Shown here piece after piece: positions 57,918 to 64,000 of a DNA stretch of 64,000 bases. Position 1 is the first letter of the stretch, and each line of letters opens with the position of its first letter. Position numbers and translations under genes: made by a program. The DNA is from Siphonodentalium dalli (Eukaryota > Mollusca > Scaphopoda > Gadilida > Siphonodentaliidae), in NCBI GenBank assembly GCA_032622095.1, contig CP136066.1, positions 189,650,816 to 189,714,815 on the forward strand, given 5' to 3'. The notes under the pieces were generated by a model. It did not search any database, was not told the origin of the DNA, and saw only the letters and a program-made list of their open reading frames with translations.

Positions 57918-59764
57918 ACTATATGGGTATTATTTTTATCCATTTTAAATATAATGAAATAATGTGCAATTGTTGGCTAAAAAAGCAGTACACAAGAGCG
58001 TTCTCAATTATGATTGTCTATACTCTTTGCTTTTGTGGATTTACGTGATACCCATACAAAAAATGGTGATGCCAAGTATTTTTCCTTGTAAGCCGAACAT
58101 TATCTAAGGCAATTTTGGCAAATTTGGTGATTAATATATTCTTTCACTGCATATAACGATACCTCAAGTGGACTACACAAAATTATAAAATTATCTTTTG
58201 GCTAATGGCTATGCGAGGTGCGAGGGCTGTTGTGACTCTACTCGACTGAAATGGTATGAAAGAGGCTACAATACTATTTCGGATGCCACGCACCTGGTGT
58301 CTCGATGCTCGTGATGAATGATACGGGAGAGTGGCTCTGCCCAGTTGTGACGAGGGATACTAATCCATGCCCGTAATGTTCTCTGGGTTGAAGATTGATA
58401 TCATGTCTGAAGGGTGCTTCCGTATTTTTTATTATTGGTTAAAGCTATAAAACAATATTTTGAACATGAACATGTTATGTTCTTTGGAATTATTTATCGA
58501 CTCTTGTGTAGTCCACAACTGCATATAAACAATACAACCATTAGTTCATGCACTCCCATTAGTATTGCAAAGCCCACAAAGTGAATTTTTTTAATATATA
58601 TAAATATGTTTGAACAAATAAAAATAGATAAAATAGATAAAAACGTCGCAATACGTGATTTTTTTGGAATAAAGTAGAGACCCAGTGAAAGACCAGTAAT
58701 TTTTTATGCGGACCTTTCACATGAATATATCAATTGAGTTTGAAGATTTATTTTACCTGAATTATAGCCCTTAGTATATCAGTTTTGTAATGTTATATAT
58801 GACCTTTGGCATGATAACATGAACAAACTTTCACAACAATATCTCATTTGAGTTCAAAAGTAGGGATTGTCAGATATCTTTTCTACCAGAGTTATGGCAC
58901 TTAGTTCTTCCATTTTTTTTATATATACATAAATTTATTGATTCTTGGTAAAACAGATTCACTCTAATATGAGCAACCAAAAATAACTTGACCTAGGGCA
59001 ATTTTTTATGCACAACCTTAGCTGGGTAGCATCAGTGCTCATGTTAAGAATGCGTTATTTGCGACCCTTCAAGTCATTTAAATAATTAAGTATCTGGGAT
59101 AAACAGCAGCTGAAATATAACTCCTGACAAAGTTACATCTATGTTTTAAGAATATAATAAAGCTCTTTATTGCTGATTAGTAGCCCATTTATAAATAATT
59201 TGATGCCCACAGCACCTATCCAAAATATTAACCATGCATTACTAGTTTTACTTTTGTCCAATTTTGCTACATATGTTTAAAGGAACGCTCTTTATTGCTC
59301 ATTTTTGATTTTTAAAGACGTCTGAGGTTAAATGACACTCCATTTCAGTTTATCGCTGTTTTAAAAAAATTGACAAATCAGATTGCAACAACCATTTTGG
59401 TTATATAATCAATTTGGATGAAATAAGTTTTAGTGTCCTTTTAAGACATTTGAAGTCTGATGAGATTCCCTGGCATTGGGTCAAATTTTCAACTATTAGA
59501 ATCCATCGATTTTCACAAAATTGACATTGTTTTGTGCAGGCTAATGTACTTATTCCTGGTAAGAAACCTTGTATTGCAATTTGCTAAAAGCACAAATGCT
59601 CTGAACTATATATATAAATATTTATGTTTTGTTTTTAATAAATATTGAAATTATTTTCTGCTTTGTCTTATTTTGTGGTCCACATGTCATTACTATCTTT
59701 AGAGGTAAAATAGCTGCTTGGAGTGGTTAGATGGGACACCTTTGAATTACCAATTAAAATAGTT
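57918..59764. other. Unassigned AT-rich sequence
   Basis: No gene is recognised. AACGCTCTTTATTGCTCATT near 59285 recalls the AAAGAGCGTT word of family TT-500 but stands alone. Confidence 0.4.
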
Positions 59765-60127
59765 AGAATAACCATTCTAGGTAGAAAACTTTCCCACCAA
59801 TAGTAGTTATCAGATTAACTACCCGTAGGTAGTTAAAATTCCAACCGCCCACAGGTAGTAAAATTAACTACTGGGTAGTTCGTATTCATCCCCCTACCCA
59901 AAGTAGTTAAAAATTTGCCTCCCGTTGGGTAGTTAAAATAGCCCCCGGGGGTAGTTATTTCAACTACCGAATGTAGTTATTTTAACTACCAAAGGTATTT
60001 AATTTTTTACCTACCCATCAGGTAGTAAAATTAACCACCCAAGGTAGCGGGATGAATACGAACTACCTAAAGTAGTAAAATTTAACTACTTTTATCGTTA
60101 ATTTACCAACTTTGAATTTAGTGTGTA
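59765..60127 (-). repeat. TAGTTAAA repeat block ending in TTTAGTGTGTA
   Basis: At least ten GTAGTTAAAA / TTTTAACTAC words occur in both orientations from 59815 to 60090, mixed with ACCCACAGG and CCAAAG-type spacers. GATGAATACGAACTACC (60047) is the complement of GGTAGTTCGTATTCATCC (59873), giving local foldback. The block ends with TTTAGTGTGTA, complementary to the terminus at 41535. Confidence 0.7.
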
Positions 60128-60258
60128 TTTATCTAATAAACATACGATATAATGTCACAAACTGAGAACAGAATAGCGCACTATATCTTCGCATGCATAT
60201 TATTTCTGTTAGTTCACCAGGTGTAATTGGGCTTCCGGTGCAATGAAGTGACGTCACA
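60128..60258. other. Spacer before the giant foldback
   Basis: No feature seen. Confidence 0.3.
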
Positions 60259-60591
60259 TTAACCTTTTGCTGCCGATGTCATATTAGATGAGCGGTCTTG
60301 GCCCCAACGGGGCTTATTTTTCGAGTTTAATTTTTTTCTTTACACACGGAAAAATTATACATCATATGAAAGTAGAAGATGTAGGCTTCATGTTCCGCCC
60401 TGCTGTAAAATGTGAAAGTGGTGCCGTTGCCATGGAAACAGAATGTAAACAATGTAGACACAGTTTGATATTAAACCATTTCCGCAAATGGTAGAAACTA
60501 ATTTAAGCCCATTCTAGGACAGGAACAGACGTTGAAGATCATTTATTGATGATTTGTCCACTATAAATATGTTCCAACGATTCCAGTATTA

Positions 60592-61450
60592 AATAGGATG
60601 CACATATAGGTCATACGGGTCTTTATTGCCATTTTGGGGTGAAAAATGGTGATTTTGGCAAAAATGCGATAATTTTGGAATTGGAACATTTATTGAATAC
60701 TACATTGGTTACAGTAATAATTTATGCATTAGTATGATGGCATCATATGTGTACTTAAAATTAATTTGGATAAAACTGCCGAAAAGGCCCAATACCAAGA
60801 GAAATACCTGTTACCATGGAAACGATATTTAAAAATACAAAAAATGCCGTTATTGGAAAGAAATGAAGACCTATAACCCTTGCGACACAATATAACATTT
60901 TGAAATTTGTTTTTTATGACATGCACTTTTAATCCGGACTTCTGTGTTGGGTAATTGATGCGGTTTATTCAGCTGTTGTCATGGAAACGGACCAAATTTC
61001 GCCAAATATTGATGTTTTTTCCCATAGAGCTTACATTTAAAGCATGTAATTTTATGAAGCAAAGCGTATTATGACAACCCGTTATAGATGTCTCAAAACC
61101 TTTTTCAAAGATTACTATTTCCCAATTATCCCAGTAGTAGCTAGGATGCACATATAGGATATGAAGGTTTTATTGCCATTTTGGGGTAAAAACTGTTAAT
61201 TTTTGCAAAAAATGCGATAATTTTGGAATTGAAACATTTATTTGATACTACATTGGTTACAGTAATAATTTATACATATTATGATGGCTTCTTACGTGTG
61301 CTTCAATCTAGTTTTGATAAAACTGCAGAAAAATCCCAATACCCTGAGAAATACCTATCACCATGGAAACGATATTAAAAAATACACAAAATTTCATTAT
61401 TGGAAAGAAATGAAGTTCTATAACCATTGCGACACAAATTAACTTTTTGA
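60592..61450 (+). repeat. Direct duplication within the left arm, about 545-bp offset
   Basis: About 60592-60905 and 61140-61450 share AGGATGCACATATAGG, TTTATTGCCATTTTGGGGT, AATGCGATAATTTTGGAATT, CCATGGAAACGATATT and TTGGAAAGAAATGAAG. The second copy is the one mirrored at the right end of the window. Confidence 0.9.
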
Positions 61451-61680
61451 GTAATGAATAATGACGTTTTCCCCTATAAACTGGACATTTAAATTGTGAA
61501 TTTTATAAAGCAAAACATATTGTAACAACCTGTTATAGGTATCTCAAAATCTTCAACTCATATATATATCACAATAGGGGATAAGAGCACCCCTAAGACG
61601 ACTTTCCTGCAGGTTTGCCAAACAAATTTCCCATTATGTGAACGCACCCTGACATGGTACTCATCAGACTCAGAGTCCAC

Positions 61681-61922
61681 GTGTTTTGATCATTTTATTC
61701 CCAATTTCCCAGCTGTTTCTGTGGATCTAGACGAAAATTGTCTAAATAGTGATGTGTTTTGCACAATTTTTTTTATTATTGGAAATTGTGTGAAAAATTA
61801 CGGGTATGTTTAAAAACCAACACCACGTATCTGGAAAATGCCATGATAGGATTTTAAAAGATTCGCTGTCTGGGAATTATGAAACTGATTTTAAAGCAAA
61901 TAGTTGATGATTATAAGCTACA
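61681..61922. other. About 240-bp segment present in only one arm
   Basis: The left arm reads TCAGACTCAGA then this segment then TCCCTAAATAGTAATTACC. The right arm (63495-63515) joins the same two flanks directly (ACTATTTAGGGATCTGAGTC). It is either an insertion in the left arm or a deletion in the right. No target duplication or terminal repeat was noticed. Confidence 0.8.
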
Positions 61923-62149
61923 TCCCTAAATAGTAATTACCTGTACTTACTCAGAATAACGGCATAACAAGTTCCTGGAATATATCACATCCGAACCCCT
62001 TTGGGTCAAATGTAGACCAGCATGATTAAAATGGGTCATGTAGTGTGATAATAGTGAGGATTGCTATGCAAATGCGGTGATATGGTACGCCATAGCTGCA
62101 TTATGTCAAGCTCAGGCAATATATCCGGTTAATATATCAATATATGTGG

Positions 62150-63320
62150 TTAGTGAGTCAATAGACGCAGCCTCTTTGCAATTATATTTGGCTACTTTGT
62201 CAATATTGGAGGTTAGTTAGTCAATATATGCAGCTAATTTGTCAATATATGTGGTTAGTGAAGTCAATATATGCAGCTACTATGCAAATTTATGCAGCTA
62301 CGTTTCCAATATATGTGGTTAGTTGGTCAATACTTTGTCCATTAATTTGGTTAGTTAGTCAATATATGTAGCAAATTAGTCACTATATTCGGTTAGTTAG
62401 TCATTATATACAGTTTCTTTGTCAATAAATGTGGTAAGTTAGTCAATATATACATCTATTTTGCCAAAATGTGCAATTGCATTGACAATATATCCAGCTA
62501 CTTTATCAATATATATATATGATTAGTTAGTCATTGTTTGCAGCTGCTTATTCAATATATGTGGCCAGTTAGTCATTATATGCAACTAATTAGTCAATAT
62601 ATGTGGTCAGTTAGTCATTATATGCAGCTACTTAGTCAATATATGCGGTATATATTGATAAATTAGCTGCATATATTGTCAATGCAATTGCACATTTTGA
62701 CAAAGTAGATGTATATATTGACTAACTGACCACATTTATTGACAAAGAAACTGCATATAATGACTAACTAGCCACATATATTGACTAATTATCTACACAT
62801 AATGACTAACTAACCACATTTATTGACTAAGTAGCTGCATATAATGACTAACTAACTGCATGTATTGACTAAGTAGCTGCATATAATGACTAACTAACTG
62901 CATATATTGACTAAGTAGCTGCATATAATGACTAACTGACCACATATATTGACTAAGTAGCTGCATATAATGACTTACTGATACATATATTGACTAAGTA
63001 ACTGCATATAATGACTAACTAACCACATATATTGACTATTAAACTAACCGCATATATTGACTAATTTGCTATATATATTGACTAACTAACCAAATTAATG
63101 GCCAAAGTATTGACCAACTGCATATATTTGCATATATTTGCAAAGTAGCTGCATATATTGACTTAACTAACCACATATATTGACAAATTAGCTGCATATA
63201 TTGACTAACTAACCTCCAATATTGACAAAGTAGCCAAATATAATTGCAAAGAGGCTGCGTCTATTGACCAACTAACCACATATATTGATATATTAACCGG
63301 ATATATTGCCTGAGCTTGAC
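62150..63320. repeat. Central array of about 42-bp units in opposed orientation
   Basis: The left half repeats GTGGTTAGTTAGTCAATATA and TGCAGCTACTTAGTC-like words. From about 62645 the complement (TTGACTAAGTAGCTGCATAT, AATGACTAACTAACCACATA) takes over and is longer by some 250 bp. The unit is a 20-21-bp half-unit used twice. It can form a very large stem. Confidence 0.9.
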
Positions 63321-64000
63321 ATAATGCAGCTATGGCGTACCATATCACCGTATTTGCATAGCAATCCTCAGTATTATCACACTACATGACCCATTTTAAT
63401 CATGCAGGTCTACATTTGACCCAAAGGGGTTCGGATGTGATATATTCCAGGAACTTGTTATGCCGTTATTCTGAGTAAGTACAGGTAATTACTATTTAGG
63501 GATCTGAGTCTGATGATTACCATGTCAGGGTGCGTTCACATAATGGTAAATTTGTCTGGCAAACCTGCAGGAAAGTCGTCTTAGGGGTGCTCTTATCCCC
63601 TATTGTATTATATATATGAGTTGAAGATTTTGAGATACCTATAACAGGTTGTTACAATATGTTTTGCTTTATAAAATTCACAATTTAAATGTCCGGTTTA
63701 TAGGGGAAAACATCATTATTCATTATTCAAAAAGTTAATTTGTGTCGCAATGGTTATAGAACTTCATTTCTTTCCAATAATGAAATTTTGTGTATTTTTA
63801 AATATCGTTTCCATGGTGATAGGTATTTCTCAGGGTATTGGGATTTTTCTGCAGTTTTATCAAAACTATATTGAACCACACGTAAGAAGCCATCATAATA
63901 TGTATAAATTATTACTGTAACCAATGTAGTATCAAATAAATGTTTCAATTCCAAAATTATCGCATTTTTTGCAAAAATTAACAGTTTTTACCCCAAAATG

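Larger units (their letters stand above)
60259..64000. mobile_element. Giant foldback element, left arm, centre and part of right arm
   Basis: The last 0.6 kb of the window is the reverse complement of about 61170-61680: 64000 pairs with about 61171, 63546 with 61631, and 63451 with 61973. The two arms therefore exceed 1.4 kb and run off the window. The likely left end is TTAA at 60259 followed by CCTTTTGCTGCCGATGTC, a piggyBac-like terminus. The centre (62150-63320) is a tandem array in two opposed halves. No transposase is seen; the open frame 60288-60494 has no recognised motif. Drosophila FB elements have a comparable plan. Confidence 0.8.

Noticed and set aside
60288-60494. 68-residue open frame near the left end of the giant foldback, with a CxxCRH word
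   Set aside because: It is too short and unmatched to call a zinc-binding protein; it probably lies in non-coding element sequence.
62150-63320. Possible CRISPR-like array
   Set aside because: There are no unique spacers; the units are contiguous variants that reverse orientation at the centre, in a eukaryotic context.

Overview
This is a 64 kb, AT-rich (roughly one third G+C by eye) piece of a metazoan nuclear genome. I find no confident cellular gene. Almost everything recognisable is mobile DNA or a relic of it. The mix points to a marine invertebrate, most likely a lophotrochozoan such as a bivalve or brachiopod, or possibly amphioxus. The evidence is fish/invertebrate-type L1/Tx1 and CR1/Jockey LINEs, a copia element of the kind known from marine animals, many TTAA-flanked MITEs, and frequent ACATGTA words. 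The organism call is inference. There are no prokaryotic operons, ribosome binding sites, CRISPR arrays or recognisable tRNA/rRNA genes.

Layout. 0-10 kb: foldback and TTAA elements, plus a minus-strand CR1/Jockey reverse transcriptase relic (4.8-5.8 kb). 10.26-19.35 kb: an L1/Tx1 LINE bounded by an identical 15-bp target site duplication. It is broken by about 3.5 kb of mostly minisatellite-bearing sequence, a 350-bp insert and a piggyBac-type MITE. 19.3-24.2 kb: mostly unassigned. 24.2-28.4 kb: a decayed Ty1/copia element in the order gag, protease, integrase, reverse transcriptase, carrying three clean MITE insertions. 29.6-31.3 kb: a tandem duplication of a copia integrase segment, one unit split by a TTAA MITE. 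31.5-38 kb: nested MITEs, a trinucleotide tract and 95-bp foldbacks. 40-43 kb: direct repeats, then a GC-rich 141-bp satellite. 43.76-46.72 kb: a 2.9-kb foldback element with a MITE in one arm. 48-58 kb: further copies of families already seen. 60.26 kb to the end: the left arm, centre and part of the right arm of a giant foldback whose outer end lies beyond the window.

The useful point is that the older elements act as molecular references. The copia reading frame, the duplicated integrase units and the paired foldback arms give natural empty-site comparisons inside the window. These show the exact boundaries and target duplications (TTAA, 5 bp, 9 bp, TA) of several non-autonomous families whose transposases are absent. 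The best candidates for undescribed elements are the giant TTAA-bounded foldback (60.26 kb onward), the 2.9-kb foldback with position-matched but unrelated subterminal hairpins, the CAC-ended 5-bp-TSD element at 27.0 kb, and the G-run 9-bp-TSD family.
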